Assembly (NCBI GenBank): GCA_016081115.2
Contig: JABTTQ020003419.1
Location: 1-64,000 of the forward strand
Direction of reading: 5' to 3'
Source: Rehmannia glutinosa
Lineage: Eukaryota > Streptophyta > Magnoliopsida > Lamiales > Orobanchaceae
DNA: 64,000 nt
Position numbers and translations under genes: made by a program. Each line of letters begins with the position of its first letter. Position 1 is the first letter of the stretch. The notes below the pieces were generated by a model. It was not told where the DNA came from, did not search any database, and saw only the letters and a list, made by a program, of their open reading frames with translations. Below, piece after piece: positions 1-13,160 of the stretch.

Positions 1-991
1 TGAACTTGTGTTATATATTTGTATGACCGTGATAATCATAAAAATTGTTTACTTATAATTATTCTATAATAGTGCTAAAACCTAAATCATGAGTTTATCA
101 TATGGTACCTTTACCCAGTTGTCAAGCATCATTTTTACATTAGATCTCATTCATTAATAGCGCAAAAGTAAAAAAAATGAAGATAACCAATTAGACAACC
201 TTTATGAAATTTTACAACTCTAACAGTCAATATCTTTAACTCAATCCGTAAAACATCTCAGCAGCTACTTTACACGCATAGCATAAAAATGAAAACATTA
301 TATACATTCAAAAAATTACAGTAAACAATATTGCAATAAGAAACAAAACATTCAATTGTAATACATAATTTGACGTATTAATTTAATTAACCGTATGTAC
401 GTACCTTTACAACTCGACCACGATAACACTAATATTATCGACTACCACGAGCCATTGCTAACTCGCTAACTCTGCCAATAAAGCTGCAGCCCGAACATTT
501 AAGACAAAACGACGCGTTTTGCGACGTCGTTTGAAACGACGTCCCATAGGCGGTAGGCCATTAACGCCAGTATCAGGCACTCGTCTTCATCATGGGTTCC
601 CTTAATTTAACTCTTACTGGCATGTACGTCTTGTTATCACAAGGATTGAGATAGTTATAACCGGCAACAGAAGATAAGATTGTGCTAATTCAATTGTCAT
701 TTTTTTTTAGTACAAGGAAGGGAACCCAGACTCTTATATGAATCGAGTATGAATCGTGGGTCAATTGCCTGATGGTCACAAAGGTTGAATTATCATTTTA
801 TCACCAGCAAAGTGTAATTTCAAAATTTCGCATCAAAGAAGCAATTCGAAGTATCATTTCTTGTTAATAAGTAGAATAGTGGTAAAATGTGAATATTGAT
901 CATCATCATGAATATCGAATCTTCAGTAGAAATTTCTAATTTTGCGTCAAAGATGCAATCCAAATCCCCTATTTCATAAGGGAGTCATCAA

Positions 992-1252
992 ATGTTGTGA
1001 AAATCGGCCTAAGCGTCAGGCGCCCTAGGCCGAACCAATTTTGTCAAATCGGCAGCAAATTGGTTACAAAAAAATCAAAAATTTGAGGTCCCAGAGTGCC
1101 TGCCTAGGTATTCAAAATCGACCTTAGCTCCCGCCAAAGCTACCAAAAATCAGGAGAGTTAAAAGAATCAGTCAAAAATTAATTTTTCTTAAAGAAAACT
1201 ATCTTGTTCTTAGGCGACAGGTTACCGCTAACCGATTTCTGCAACCTTGGAT
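992..1252. repeat. Inverted-repeat element in PP2C intron 2
   Basis: The left end reads GTTGTGAAAATCGG and the right end CCGATTTCTGCAACC, an imperfect inverted repeat. The interior contains GCGCCCTAGGCC and GCCTGCCTAGG words. This looks like a short non-autonomous DNA element inside the large second intron of the phosphatase pseudogene. Target duplications were not resolved. Confidence 0.45.
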
Positions 1253-1439
1253 AAGATCTAGTAAATGTCACATTTCATAGTAAACAGTGAATATTGAAAC
1301 ATCATATGAAATAGGGAGAAATATTCGTGAGTAAAGAAAAATATGAAAACTTGGTCAAAAGTATCAAGCATTCCACTTCATTTATAAATGCACCCTCAAG
1401 TCTCAATGTACAATAGTTCACAAACTATAACAACGACAA

Positions 1440-2480
1440 ATTAAGAAATTGCACTTTTGGTAATCATATCGTTTTATAAAAAGGGTTATAGTTTCATTTA
1501 TTTCAGATATGATTTTTTTTAATATTTTTGCACATTTGGTGTTATTGATTCAAAAGTTGCCATTTTAGTCAAAAAACTAATACAATATGAAAACTTCAAT
1601 CAAATTGACTTTCTATTTTACATGATAAAAAAGAGCATTCATCCGAAATTAATGAAAAATAGAAAAATTATTTGAAAAATAAAAAAATGTAACACTTTTT
1701 GGAAAATGTTTCAATAAAATTTAAATTATTTGAAATTTATTTAAAAGTCATTAAAATTTTTAAAAATATTTTAAGTTTTAAAAATAAAATCTAAAAATTT
1801 GATAATTTGTTTAAAAACAAAAAAATAGTAAAAAATGGAAATTGAGTTTTTAAATCAAAAATTTTAAAATAAAAAATGGAAATTTTTCAAAATAATTATA
1901 AATCATTTTTACAAAAATGACATTTAAATTCAAAAAAATCAAAATTTTTTTAAAACTTGAAAAATATTTTGAAAAAATTTGGATATTTTAATTTTTAATA
2001 TTTAGATTTTAATTTTGTGGATTTTGGAATAATTTTAAGACTTTTAAACAATTTTTTTTTTTCAAAATAAATTTCGACTATTTTAATATCGATTTGTTTA
2101 AACAATGTGTAGTTTTTTTTAAAACAAATTTCACATTTCTTGTTTTCTAATTTTTCGCTAAAAATTTGAAAATAACTATCAATTTTTAGACAAATCATCA
2201 TATTTTTTTATTTTAATTTTTACGATTTTAAATTTTGGACTTTTTATATATATTTTTTAATAAATTGAAATAATTTTAAATTTTTTGAAATATTTTTAAA
2301 ACGTTTGATATTTTTCAGATTTTTTATTTTTTTAATTAATTTTCGGATAAAATCTGCATTTTTCGTAAGAATAGAGTTAGCGTCAGTTAAGTTTTAAAAT
2401 TAGCACGACTAAATCGCAACTTTTGAATAAATAGGCACTAAATGCCTCATTTAAAATTCCCATTTAAAAGTCTTGCCCAA
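1440..2480. other. Very AT-rich intron sequence
   Basis: About 1 kb made almost entirely of A/T runs (aaattttt, taaaaat) within PP2C intron 2. No coding signal, splice pair or clear repeat boundary is visible. The short open frame at 1995-2201 is a product of the base composition. Confidence 0.6.
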
Positions 2481-3919
2481 TTTTAAATAGGCCGCGAAAG
2501 TCGATTCCTAATATTAAATGAGGCACGATATATGAATATATCACACCGTCATTTATGATTTAAAAATATGCATTTTCATTTTATACATAGGTGTGTGTAT
2601 TTGGGAGAAAACGTCTTTTAAAAAGTTTTGATATTTGCATGGTTTTCCAATTCAAAAACTAAATTAAATATGGGTAATCTATTTCAATCCAAATTGAATT
2701 TCATATTTCACATTACAAATAAATGTCAATTTTATTTTTATATATATAAATAAATACACATACATACATACATAAATTTTAACATTTTGTTTGTCTATTC
2801 ATTAATCATACCTATTGATCTTGAAGTAGCAAGAACCTGTAATACTCTCTGTCCATTCGAATTAACCTCCTTTCCTCCACATACTTCAATTCTCTCCATT
2901 TCATCACGTCTATCAGTCTGCAAAATACACATCAACTATATCTTTTTCTTTTAAATTGTAACAAATTTTACTTAAAAATAAATTAAAATAAAATAAAATT
3001 ATAATTTGTGTACCATGTGATCGTCCGACAACCGTACAGCAACTCCTCCGCGCAAAAGCACCGCCGTCAAACCGCCGCAATTCGTCGCCACCACCACTTC
3101 ATTCTCCCCGACCACCGCCACCACCGCCGTGGACCCCGTCGTCGCTACAGCTCCACCAATATTTCCATTCATGACCTCCGCGGCCATTTTCGTAAAACTC
3201 GCCGTCATCACCTTCTCCCAATCTATATCCTCGCCGCTTTCTTCCTCCGCGGTCTCCGCCACCAAATTATGCAGCACCTGCCTGCACGCGCGCGCCACGC
3301 GCCTCCCTCCGTACACTCCGAAGAAATCGTAGCTTTTTCCCCCTTTCTTCAAAAAACCTAATTCCACCGCCATAGCGTCCTCCATTTCTCTCCGCCGTCC
3401 GACAACCGATATCTTTCCATGTAACCTGCACGTGTTACCTATTGCCCGCGCTTCTCCTATTACGACGTCGTTTTCTGAAACCAGATCCGCCGATGCGGTT
3501 TTGATTAATAGCTTCGTCTCCTTTTGAATTTCGTCTCGCTTTTTCTTCGTACAGACGTCGCCATCGGAGGAACTCGACGGATCTGCGGACGATTTAGTCG
3601 ACGCAGAGAGTGACCTATTTCGCCGGAGCTCCGATTTCTTCCGGCGAACCTCCGTTTTCATTTCTCGTCCTTCACCACTGAGTAATTGAACTTCTTCGCC
3701 AGATTCTAAATCCAACCGTGCGTTTCGCCGGCGATAATTACTCTCCGGCGCCGGTGATTTCTGCCCTAAGCTATCCAAATCCATTGCCGATCATTTATCA
3801 AACAAACAGAAAGATAGCAATTAAAGAGTTTAGATCTACGCAGAAAATTCAAAAAGTGTACATGTTTGCATGAAAGCGTGAGAAGTGAAGAAGAATACAA
3901 GCCTAAATAAGAGGATATT

Positions 3920-5070
3920 GCGGCCGTGACATATTTGGTCCTATAACATAGTTATGTAGCAATTTTAGTCTACTATGTTTTGATTTTTGTGTAATTTTGT
4001 AATTTTGGTGGCCAGAAAGTTAGGTTTTAAAAAAGGTGGTATATTTAGCCAATTATTTGAAGCAAGTATCTATTTTAGCTATAAAAATAATTTAAAAAAA
4101 TTTTTAGGGGGAAAAAATAATTTTGAAAAAAGCTTGATTTTGATCCTATAAATTTTTTGATTTTTTTTTGTGCAAATATGGTTCCGTAAATTCTAATCTT
4201 ATTCATCTTTTAGTCTCAAATGGGTACTCTAATAAGGGTAAATTGCAAATTTAGTCATGTATGTATGAACATTAGCAATTTTAGTCTTGTAATTAATAAA
4301 GTTGTAGTTTTGTTCCTGGACTATTTTGTCTTTATGGTTAAAAATCATTTTCGATCCGTATCTTTTTAGAAGCTAGCAATTATAGTTTCATATATTTCTT
4401 GAAGTGACAATTATGATCATTTCCACAAAATGGGCTAGTATATCGGCTATCCAATATATTAACTTTCTTTATTTTCTTATTCATCTATCTTTAGAATTTG
4501 AAGATAATACTTGTAATAAACGCATCTCGAACATTTATTTGGATCCATTATGGTTTGAAAAATTCTTCCCACCAAGTTAATTGCATAAATATAAAAAAAT
4601 CATTCTTAAAGTTCTTAATATGTACCTAGGCTTTGATACATTTTTGTGCCAAAAAACTTAATCACATAAGCCATTTGAACAAACAAGGGCTTTAGGTATT
4701 ATGAAAGTATAAAATAGTCCGTGTGGACCAAACTTGCAACAACTATGAACTTATAGGATTAAAATTGCCTTGTACTAAAACATTTAGAACCAAAATAGCG
4801 AAAAATTCAAAATTTACGGGACCAAAATTGTTATAATTAGGGGACCAATTTTGCAATTTAATAAATATTTTACCAATTTTGGAATAAATTAACAAATAAA
4901 ACTTTGGGACCAAAAATTCGTAAAACTTAAAATTTATGGGGATCAAATTTACTACATAGAATATTTATATGATCAAATATGCTAACCCTTTTATATTTAT
5001 AAGACAAAAATTTACACAATAAGGACTAAATATGATATTTCAAATAGAAATTTTGCAATTAAACCGTGTG
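3920..5070. repeat. AT-rich repeat with inverted ends (ATATTTGGTCC / GGACTAAATAT)
   Basis: The block opens with ATATTTGGTCC and closes with GGACTAAATAT. It is full of variants of AATTTTGGTCC and CAATTTTAGTC, in one orientation in the left half and the other in the right half. This suggests a long-inverted-repeat DNA element or a palindromic remnant just upstream of the PP2C pseudogene. I could not fix its exact ends or target duplication. Confidence 0.4.
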
Positions 5071-5470
5071 GCGGTCAAAGTAACAAAGGGAGGTGGAGAA
5101 GCATCTTTGGATTAGAGAAAGAGATGGAGGGAATAACTTGTTGACTCATAGAAGTTAAAGGGGAAGGAGCATCTTTAGATTCAGGGATGAAGAATAACGT
5201 GTTGATTGATGCGTGCATCAGGTGCTCTCTCACCCATTTCTATCCTTGTCCCAAATCTTTATTTTTTCTTTTTTTAATTTTATAAATAATAATTGTTTGG
5301 GTATATATTTACGAAGAATACAATATAAAATAAAAGATGCAGATTGTGTCTACGTACATTTTACGTGTATTACAATTTACATGGAATATAATAGCAAATA
5401 AAATTACCAATTCAAGAATAAAAATATTAAAAATGAGAATTGTGTTTTCTCACCATCATGTTCTTGGTAA
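5071..5470. other. No recognisable feature
   Basis: AT-rich unique-looking sequence. I see no coding frame with family similarity and no clear repeat end. A short direct repeat of a GGAAGGAGCATCTTTAGATT-like phrase occurs at about 5095 and 5163. Confidence 0.4.
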
Positions 5471-5472
5471 GT

Positions 5473-6170
5473 CTCTCTGTCAGGGCCTAAGCGGATCTAA
5501 TTCGTTAGATGAATCCAAATATCCGACTGTCACCACCCACAATAGCCCGCACAAGTACCAATACCATATCCGTTGGCCGCTACTAATACATTTTAGGAGA
5601 GTTGCTAATACATTTTAGGAGGATTACTAATACTTTTCGGAGGGAAAATTAATATTTTTAGGTGTGTTTTAGGATGACTAATCGATACTTTTTGGGAAGA
5701 ACTAATACTTTTATGGGAACTACTAATACTTTTTATTAGGAAAACTATTACTTTTCAAGATGAATACTAAAATACATTTAATCGTAAAACATAATACTTT
5801 AAAATAAGACTACTAATACGTTTAGTAGGAATACTAATACAATTGATGGAAAAAAATATATTTTTCAAGAGGATTTCTTGAAAAAACTTTTCAAGCATTA
5901 CTAATACATTTCATCGTTACTACTAATACTTTTTTGAGGGCTGCTAATACTTTTCAGGAGAAAATGTTAATTGTATTCAAGGGAACTACTAAATTACTCT
6001 TCAGGAAATCACTAATACTTTTTCAAGAAACTACTAATACTTTTCGGATGCCTTTGTCCCGAATATTACAAACATGCCACCGAAGATATAAAATTACGAA
6101 AAAAACTGGGCCGATTTGGATCCGTCTAATGGAAAAGACCCGTTAGACGGTCTGACAAAAGTTTTTGTGA
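5473..6170 (+). repeat. Degenerate CTACTAATACTTTT tandem element, copy 1
   Basis: From about 5580 to 6050 the sequence is a loose tandem array of a roughly 20-30 base unit whose core is CTACTAATACTTTT, often followed by CAGGA or GGGA. It is framed by words such as TTCGTTAGATGAATCC on the left and CCCGTTAGACGGTCTGAC on the right. A second copy in the opposite orientation lies at 32911-33447, with matching end words. No protein is encoded. This is a mobile repeat family of unknown class. Confidence 0.55.
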
Positions 6171-6449
6171 CTCTTATTTTGTCCACAATTTGAGTAGATT
6201 ATATATATATATAAATATGTTTGTTTAGCATCTCTAAATCACCCACTCCCCGAATCACTTTCCACAGTTACCAACTAAATATACATTACGTTTTCCGATG
6301 CATTTCTCTACTAATACACATATTTCTCAATAGATCACATCAGACCTTTCTTCTCTTAATCACTTTGTTCACTTGGTTTTATACCATTGATTTGGGCTTC
6401 CTAGACTTGAGTTTTGTGTTGTTTTGAGTATTTTGAGTCATTTTGTTAT

Positions 6450-7850
6450 ATCTCATAAAGGTTAAGCATTAATTTCTATTGTTTCGAGTCATTTGAGTGG
6501 CAAGACATATTGTGGGCCAAGTATATTGAGTCTAGAGTCATAGCAATGAGTCTCATGTCAAAAGAAGCAAGGATGATCAAACAAGAAGGGGATTGATATC
6601 AAGAAATGTCCAAACGCGTCTAGAATTTCAAAGACTGGCAGATTTTAGTATTTTGGCCATAACTATCTCCACAAAATTGATATTGAGTTGATTCAGTGGC
6701 TACGGAAAGCTAAGAGATAGGGCTACAACTCTTATGAAGAAACAAAAGCAAATTCGGACGTTTGGATGGCGCTACAACGAAGAAGAAGAGGCTGCAGCGG
6801 GAGTGTTCTACTTGGGGACTGCATTTCCCTCCTTGCCGTCCCTGCACCAAAATGGGCAGTCTGGGTTTGTGTTTTGCGCTGCAGCGCCCGTGGGCGGACA
6901 AAACAAGAAATGTCCGATTTTTGGATCTAAAAGGAGGTACTATAAATAGATACATGGTAGCTTAAACTAGGGCATGGAGGACACTTGGGGATGAAAACCA
7001 ACACCACAAGACACAAGGAAGAGTTGAGAAGAGGATTGAAGACATTTATCATCTAGAAATAGATAAGATTCTTCTTTAATCTCTTTAATTCTTTCTTTGT
7101 TGTTTCTTGTATATCATTTGAGATGCATTCTCATTTGATTATGGGTATTTGTATTTTCATCATGAGCTAAACTTTATAATTCTAGAGGGATGATGTAATC
7201 TATGTTTGAACTTATATTTTGATATTGTGGTTTGTCAATCTAGATTTCCCAATCTATTTGTGCTATTTGGATTTATTGCTTCTAAATTACTTGATCAATA
7301 ATTTAGAGTGTTTGGTGTATTTGATTTGACACTTGAGAGAGGTAATTGAATACATGGCCTTGAAATAACATAACCTAGGATTTCATAGAATTGAGAAATT
7401 TGTGAATCCTTTGAAGTCATCAACCAAGATTCATAGTTTTTATTGAGATTTCAATTGGTGATTTTTATAAAGATATTGATTTCCCAATTGTGATCTAAAA
7501 TCATTTGGCACTCGAGAGAGGAAATGATTATCAGAAATCTAGACTTATAAATTGGTAATTTGTGATTGGTATACCATATTGATAATATAAGGAAAACTAG
7601 ATTCATCACACCTCTAGAATTCACTATCCCATAGATTTAGATGTTTATATTTTGATTAGTTATATCTAGTTGTTTTTATTTATAAATTGAGACATCCATC
7701 TATTATTGATCACAAATATAGCATAGGTAATTTATACTTGGTACTTTATACACGCATTCCCTGTGGATACGACAACCCTACTCATATCACTATATTAAAA
7801 CTTGACAACCGTGACACTAACTGCGGTTAGAAAAATCACTAACAATCACC
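6450..7850 (+). mobile_element. LTR-like retrotransposon remnant, possibly a solo LTR
   Basis: The block has a promoter-like ACTATAAATAG at about 6938 followed by a purine-rich leader (AAGGAAGAGTTGAGAAGAGG). A T-rich stretch follows, then about 800 bases of AT-rich sequence ending in CCCTGTGGATACGACAACCC (about 7758), a phrase I associate with the end regions of plant Ty3/gypsy LTRs. No gag or pol frame is present on either side. TG...CA ends and a target duplication were not resolved, so the limits are approximate. Confidence 0.45.
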
Positions 7851-8246
7851 CTTCAAAACTTTCCCCAATCATGTTCAATCACTTAACAAACATACAAAAT
7901 GAACAATATGAGTAATACTGGTTACTGAAAGTTATTATTATTTAAGTAAAATCTTATGCGTTTTTGAAAAAACAACCTTAATTTACAGAATACAATTCTA
8001 TTCTAGAATGTTTTTTTTTAAAAAAAAAAAGATAGAGGGGTTAGTATATTTTCGTTCAAAAAAATTAGAACACAAACTCGTGTAATTTCGTAGCTTTTTT
8101 TTTTTGAAACCAAAAGGAAAATATCATTAATTAAGCAGATCGAACTGCAAGTCATTACAAATAAAGAGAGGAGGTATATCACTCCACTCAACGGCATCAG
8201 ACACAGAATATGTCGCTCAAGCTAATACATGGGCAACATTATTCAC
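7851..8246. other. No recognisable feature
   Basis: AT-rich spacer with poly-A and poly-T tracts near 8020 and 8097. No gene or bounded repeat is visible. Confidence 0.4.
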
Positions 8247-9519
8247 TAGGGGTGTTCATCGAATCGAATTCTGAATTCTTCGACTTCCTCGAATTGAATT
8301 TAATCGAATGAAAATTTTAAACCTCAATTCGAAATTCGATCCTAATTCGATTAATTCAATCGAATATAAAGCAATCTGGATTTCTCGAATTCGAATCGAA
8401 TTCGAGTCAATCAAAAATCCAAATATATCGATAAAGTGAATAAAGTTTGGATTCATAATATAATATTTTTGGACTACATGATAAAATTCCAGATTTTATT
8501 TTTTTCAAAATTACAAATTATCGACTAACCATTTTTCATTGTTTAATTTAACTAAAGACTATCATAAATTCATAATGAACTTTCTTATATAAATTTAATA
8601 AATTATTTTGTGCCAATTTTATACCAAAGACTAGTTACTTGATAAATAACTTTTACCTCAAGTATGAGGTATCAAATTGACAAAGTGTATGTGTGTATAT
8701 AAAGAGATATAGTGTGTGTTATCATATAATTTATATTTTAATATGATCGAAGATAAATATATGTAATATAGTGTACAAATGTATAATGTATAATGTATCT
8801 TTTGCAATAAGAATTTAAAACAAAAGAAAAAAAAAAAAATCAAAGACTATATTGTATAAATATATAATGTATGTTGTATGGTGTATGTACACAAGCTTTG
8901 TACTCTTCCATAAAATGGACATAACTGGTGGAATATTCTTATAGATTATTTCACCACATGCCCTCTATTTGAGACTGTAAGAGCGAAATAGTTTTTACAT
9001 AAAATATATTTTTTAGCACAAAAAATGAGTATTTGAATATGGTCTAGTAATGTAAAATGAATTTCATATACTATTAAGTATAATTATTTCTAGCAAAAAT
9101 TGAAAAAACAAGAAGGAAAGAGCATATATTTATAATTTTATATTTTTATTTAAATATTAGTGTTTTATTCATTTATATATATTATAAATGCGTGTGTATA
9201 ATTTACATATATACAATAAATAATTATGTATAGTGTGAAATATATACATATAAATTTCGAATTGAAATAAGAATTCGAATTAAAATAAGAATCCGAATTG
9301 TAATACGAATTCGAATCGAAATACGAATTCGAATTTAGTCGAATTTCACCTCGAATTAGGATTTCCGAATAGAATTCGACAAAAAAATCTCAATTCGTTA
9401 TTCGATTCAAATATTCATATTCGAAATTCGATTCGAAATTCAAAAATCCTAATTCGAAACTAAAATTCGAATTCGAATCGAATCGAATTTCAGATCCATT
9501 CGAAAAATGAACACCCCTA
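8247..9519. mobile_element. hAT-like palindromic element with ATTCGAAT words
   Basis: The left end is TAGGGGTGTTCAT and the right end ATGAACACCCCTA, a 13-base terminal inverted repeat. Both flanks inside it are arrays of GAATTCGAATCGAATT-type words; the centre is AT-rich. A shifted 8-bp flank pair (ATTATTCA / AATATTCA) differs at one base. No transposase frame is visible, so it is non-autonomous. Confidence 0.6.
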
Positions 9520-10332
9520 TAATATTCATTGAACGCCTAATAAACACACACTTAACATTTGGCATATGAAGAAGAAATTCCCTACATTCTAACATAACAT
9601 AAGAATGGTCTTCAAACCTAGACCTCAAAGCCTTTACTACCTTCAGTGAGTCTGATTCCAACATAATAGAATAATAGAATAACTTCTAGTGTTTGTTTAG
9701 AATTGTTCATGAATAAACTTGTTACGGACTTGACTAAGAGCTCAATTATGATTTAGTTAATAATAAAATAATATTATTTAATTTAAAATACTTGATTAAA
9801 AATTAAAATGCCTATTCTATTCATTCACGAATAAAGTTAATTTTGTTTGTTTCTCTATATTTTTAATAAGTTGAGAAGCGGTAGGAGGGAAGAGGATAAA
9901 TTCAAAAAACGAAAGATATCGAGTTTAACTCCCGTAGAGAAGATGGGACGGGTCTGAGTATTGAGATATCCACCCCACCTCATTGCCATCCCTAATTTAT
10001 AAGAATATCTATGCTGCTTAATAAAAATAGTATTGGACGAAGAAGATAGAATCAACACCCATCATGCTTCTTCAATCAAGAAAATAGTACCTCATACACA
10101 TACTATTGTAACTAAAAAAATACCCTTGAGGTTTAAGTTTAATTGCAAAAGGAACCCAACTACCTTTCAAAATTAAAAATAGTATTCCCTTTTCTATTAT
10201 TGCAACTTATCCGTTAAGAAAGAGGTATTTATTAAGTAAATAAATTTCTTGTGTTTCAAGCTATCGTGTCTGTCGTTGTTTTTGAAAAAGCGTTCAAATG
10301 GCATGCCTATCGACCACCAAATGCGAACTACT
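9520..10332. other. No recognisable gene
   Basis: AT-rich intergenic DNA. Short open frames here show no family similarity, and no element with clear ends was found. Confidence 0.4.
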
Positions 10333-10975
10333 TAGGGATGGCAATGGGATGGGTCTGGTACGGGTTTGGCCAAACCCGGGACCCATCCCGCCCCGCCTTG
10401 AGACCTGCCCTGCCCCGTGTTGGACCCGTGACCCGGCGGATTGGACCCGCCGGACCCGCTGAATTTAATGCAGTCTGCTGCGTTTTTTTAATTGCTGAGC
10501 AGTAAATCATTGTGGCCTCTTTATTGGACTGAAGCTTTTAAATTTCATTCTAACTCACTCTTTGTTGAGTTAAAATTCTAAATTAAATTTTTTATATTTA
10601 TTTTCTCAAGTCATTTTGCTGTGAATTCATTTTTTTATAATTATTTTCTCAAGTCTTTCTTTATTGGACTGAAGGGGGTAGTCTTCGGCACGAGTGTTGG
10701 CGGAAATTTGAGAGGTAGTACCCTAATTGCCCTACACCAAAGACGAAAGAGTGAAAGACTTAATTCACTATTGCGAAGAAAATAAAAAATTAATAGAACT
10801 GTATGACTGAACAAAGACTGTCAATAGAATAGATAAAAATTAATATAAAATTTTGACTATTAAATGTATACGGGGCGGGTCCATGAGGACCCGTTACCCG
10901 CCCCGGACCCGGCGAATTTTCTTAAAACGGGTCCAAGTCCCGCTACGGGACCATTTCCGCCCATTGTCATCCCTA
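10333..10975. mobile_element. hAT-like element with GGGACCC words
   Basis: The ends TAGGGATGGCAATGGG and CCCATTGTCATCCCTA form a near-perfect inverted repeat. They are flanked by a perfect 8-bp direct repeat, GAACTACT (10325-10332 and 10976-10983), as expected for hAT transposition. The arms hold CGGGACCC-type words; the middle is AT-rich with no transposase frame. Confidence 0.75.
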
Positions 10976-12442
10976 GAACTACTGATCCAATCTTCATGTG
11001 TGATCATATATTCGATTTCTTTATTATTTCTTAAGTGGTGGACGCAAACCAACTCAAGGCTAAGACCACCAGTGGGTGATAGGTCGAGGACAAAGAGCAC
11101 CTATCCAATCAAAGGTATTTTTGTAATAACCTAAAGAGTATTTATAGTTTTGAAAGATATCGGAATTTCTTTTATAATTTGGCTAAACATGTTTTTGTTA
11201 TTATCCCTATACATATACACACATATAAATGAGGCTGCACCACACCATTTAAAAGAAATTAAACTAAAAAACAAGTCACTAAATTCATCAAATTTAGTCT
11301 CAATTATCACAAAACTATACAATACCACCACCAAAAAAAAAAAATCTAAAAAAATTTATCCATTATTTCATCATCCATTTTTCTCATAAAAGGCTTTGGA
11401 GGTAAATCCAATAATTCAAACCCTCCTTCAAGCATACCAATAACTTCACTCATAAAAGGCCTATCTCTAGGCCTAATCTGAATGCACCATAAAGCCACAA
11501 AAACCATCTTTTTCACCATCATTTTCTCTTCATTTGTAGCATCCATTATTTCCAACTCTTTTCCTTCACTCAATTGGCTATAAATCCAAAATGGAAAATA
11601 AATTTCCCTTAATATATAATTACCATATTTTACCCTTGCCAACATTTCTAGCACCAACATCCCAAAACGATACACATCAACTTTACATGAAACCTCCCCA
11701 ACATTTTTATAAAACATTTCTGGAGCAATAATTCCCATTTTTGCTATCCCATAGTACAACATTATCTTGGGATTAAATTCCTCATCAAGTAGGACATTTT
11801 GAGGCCTAATCCCGAGACGAAAAATCCGGACACCGTGCAAAAACTCGATCCCACGTGCTATCCCGATAGAAATCTTGAAAATGTCGTTTACGTGCGAGAA
11901 AACGTGTTTCTCTAGCGATCCGCGGTGCGAGAACTCGTGCACTAGAGCTCGTTTCGTGTTCTCGATGCAAAATCCGACGAGTTTCGCGACGTTCGGATGG
12001 CGAATACTTGAGATTTTGGACACACAAGAGATGAACTCTTTGTGATCATCATCACAATTTGTCAACATTTTGATTGAGACATAAGGGCCACTTTGAAGTT
12101 TGCCTTTGAAAACATTTTCACCACCTAATTTGGTTTTGAAATTGTTTGTCATCTTTTTGATCTCACCATAAGTGTAGTTTATTGGCATGAAATTGGTCAC
12201 TTGATGTTGTGAGAGTTCTTGGATGATTTCACTCTGTTGCATTGAGGAATGCCTTTTTTGTACTTATATATCACCAATCTGATCAAAAATGGTATGCCAA
12301 ATACAAATCTTAGTGCTATGAGTCCTCCTGTGAAATTTTTGAGAAGCCAAACAAAGGAGTTAAGGTACAAAACTACAAATGAAAATTGTATAATTGGACC
12401 TCATAGTGTGTGTGTGTGTTTCTTTCTGTTTAATATATTTTT

Positions 12443-12684
12443 GGGATAATTACAAAGCTACCCCTGAGGTTTCGCCTGATTACAAAAAACTCCAGGTATC
12501 TTTCAAAATTAAAAATATGAATTACCCTTTTGAGGTTTGTAATTGCCTAACAAATATCCGTCTTCAGGGTGCAATTTTGTTAGCTAAAAACAAAATTCGG
12601 AGAATTTTTAATTTTAAAATATAACTAAGATTTTTGTAATTAGGCTAAACCTCATGAATATATATAGTTTTTGTAATTAGCCCT
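12443..12684. repeat. ATTACAAAA hairpin repeat, copy 1
   Basis: Starts GGGATAATTACAAAGC and closes with GTAATTAGCCC. Lies in intron 3 of gene A, close to the kinase-exon acceptor. Confidence 0.6.
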
Positions 12685-12693
12685 ATATATTTT

Positions 12694-12890
12694 TGGGATA
12701 TATGCAAAAAAACTATATAAGAAGTCCGGTTATCTTTTAAACTTACAAATGACCCTTAAAGTCAATATTTGTTAAATAAATTACAATACAATTTGTAAAA
12801 TGGAAACATATATATCAGGGATATTTGTAATTTTGATTTATAATTGATTTGTAATTAGGCTACACCTTAAGATAGTATTTGTAATTATCT
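12694..12890. repeat. ATTACAAAA hairpin repeat, copy 2
   Basis: A degraded copy that starts GGGATATATGCAAAAA and ends TTTGTAATTATC. Intron 3 of gene A, directly after copy 1. Confidence 0.5.
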
Positions 12891-13160
12891 GATTTATTTT
12901 TTCCTGATGGGTTTAGAAACTTACCAATTGCCCAGGCGACATAGATTAAATAAACTGTTCAAAAAAAGAAAATATAAGATATATCAGAGGAGAAAATCAT
13001 ATAGATATGCTGAAAAGAACAAGGCTTAAATATATATCAACTAAAGCAAATGGAGAACTTACGCCCATAGTAAACCAATTTACCTGCATTTCCATGTAAA
13101 TTAAAGCAGGTTAGTAAACCACAGAAGCTGAACTTCATTGAGCCACTCAGTAATTTAAAA

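Larger units (their letters stand above)
407..3784 (-). pseudogene. Decayed protein phosphatase 2C (group-A-like PP2C)
   Basis: PP2C enzymes are metal-dependent Ser/Thr phosphatases; group A members are negative regulators of ABA signalling. Exon 1 is 3014-3784 (ATG at 3784). It has a basic, Ser-rich N-terminus, then GRRREMEDA (about residues 129-137) and GSTAVVAVV (about 217-225). Exon 2 is 2812-2917, between a clean TTTTGCAG acceptor and an AG/GTATG donor. It reads TDRRDEMERIE...LATSRSI, in phase with exon 1 (donor ATG/GTACAC at 3014). About 2.15 kb further on, 407-662 still shows YNYLNP, EDECLILA, LWDVVSN and a C-terminal DNISVIVVEL, but over several frames with stops and a degraded acceptor (CCG in place of CAG at about 662). 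Key losses: the DGHGG metal site reads YGGRR (about 159-162), and the GDSRAV motif reads GGLTAV. I infer a non-functional gene, though a truncated 5' transcript is possible. Confidence 0.8.

Noticed and set aside
3008..3361. Plus-strand His/Arg-rich frame
   Set aside because: Antisense shadow of PP2C exon 1.
6710..6965. Three overlapping frames on both strands
   Set aside because: Inside an LTR-like remnant; no conserved motif.
10251..10510. Overlapping Gly/Pro/Arg-rich frames
   Set aside because: Generated by GGGACCC words in a hAT-like element.
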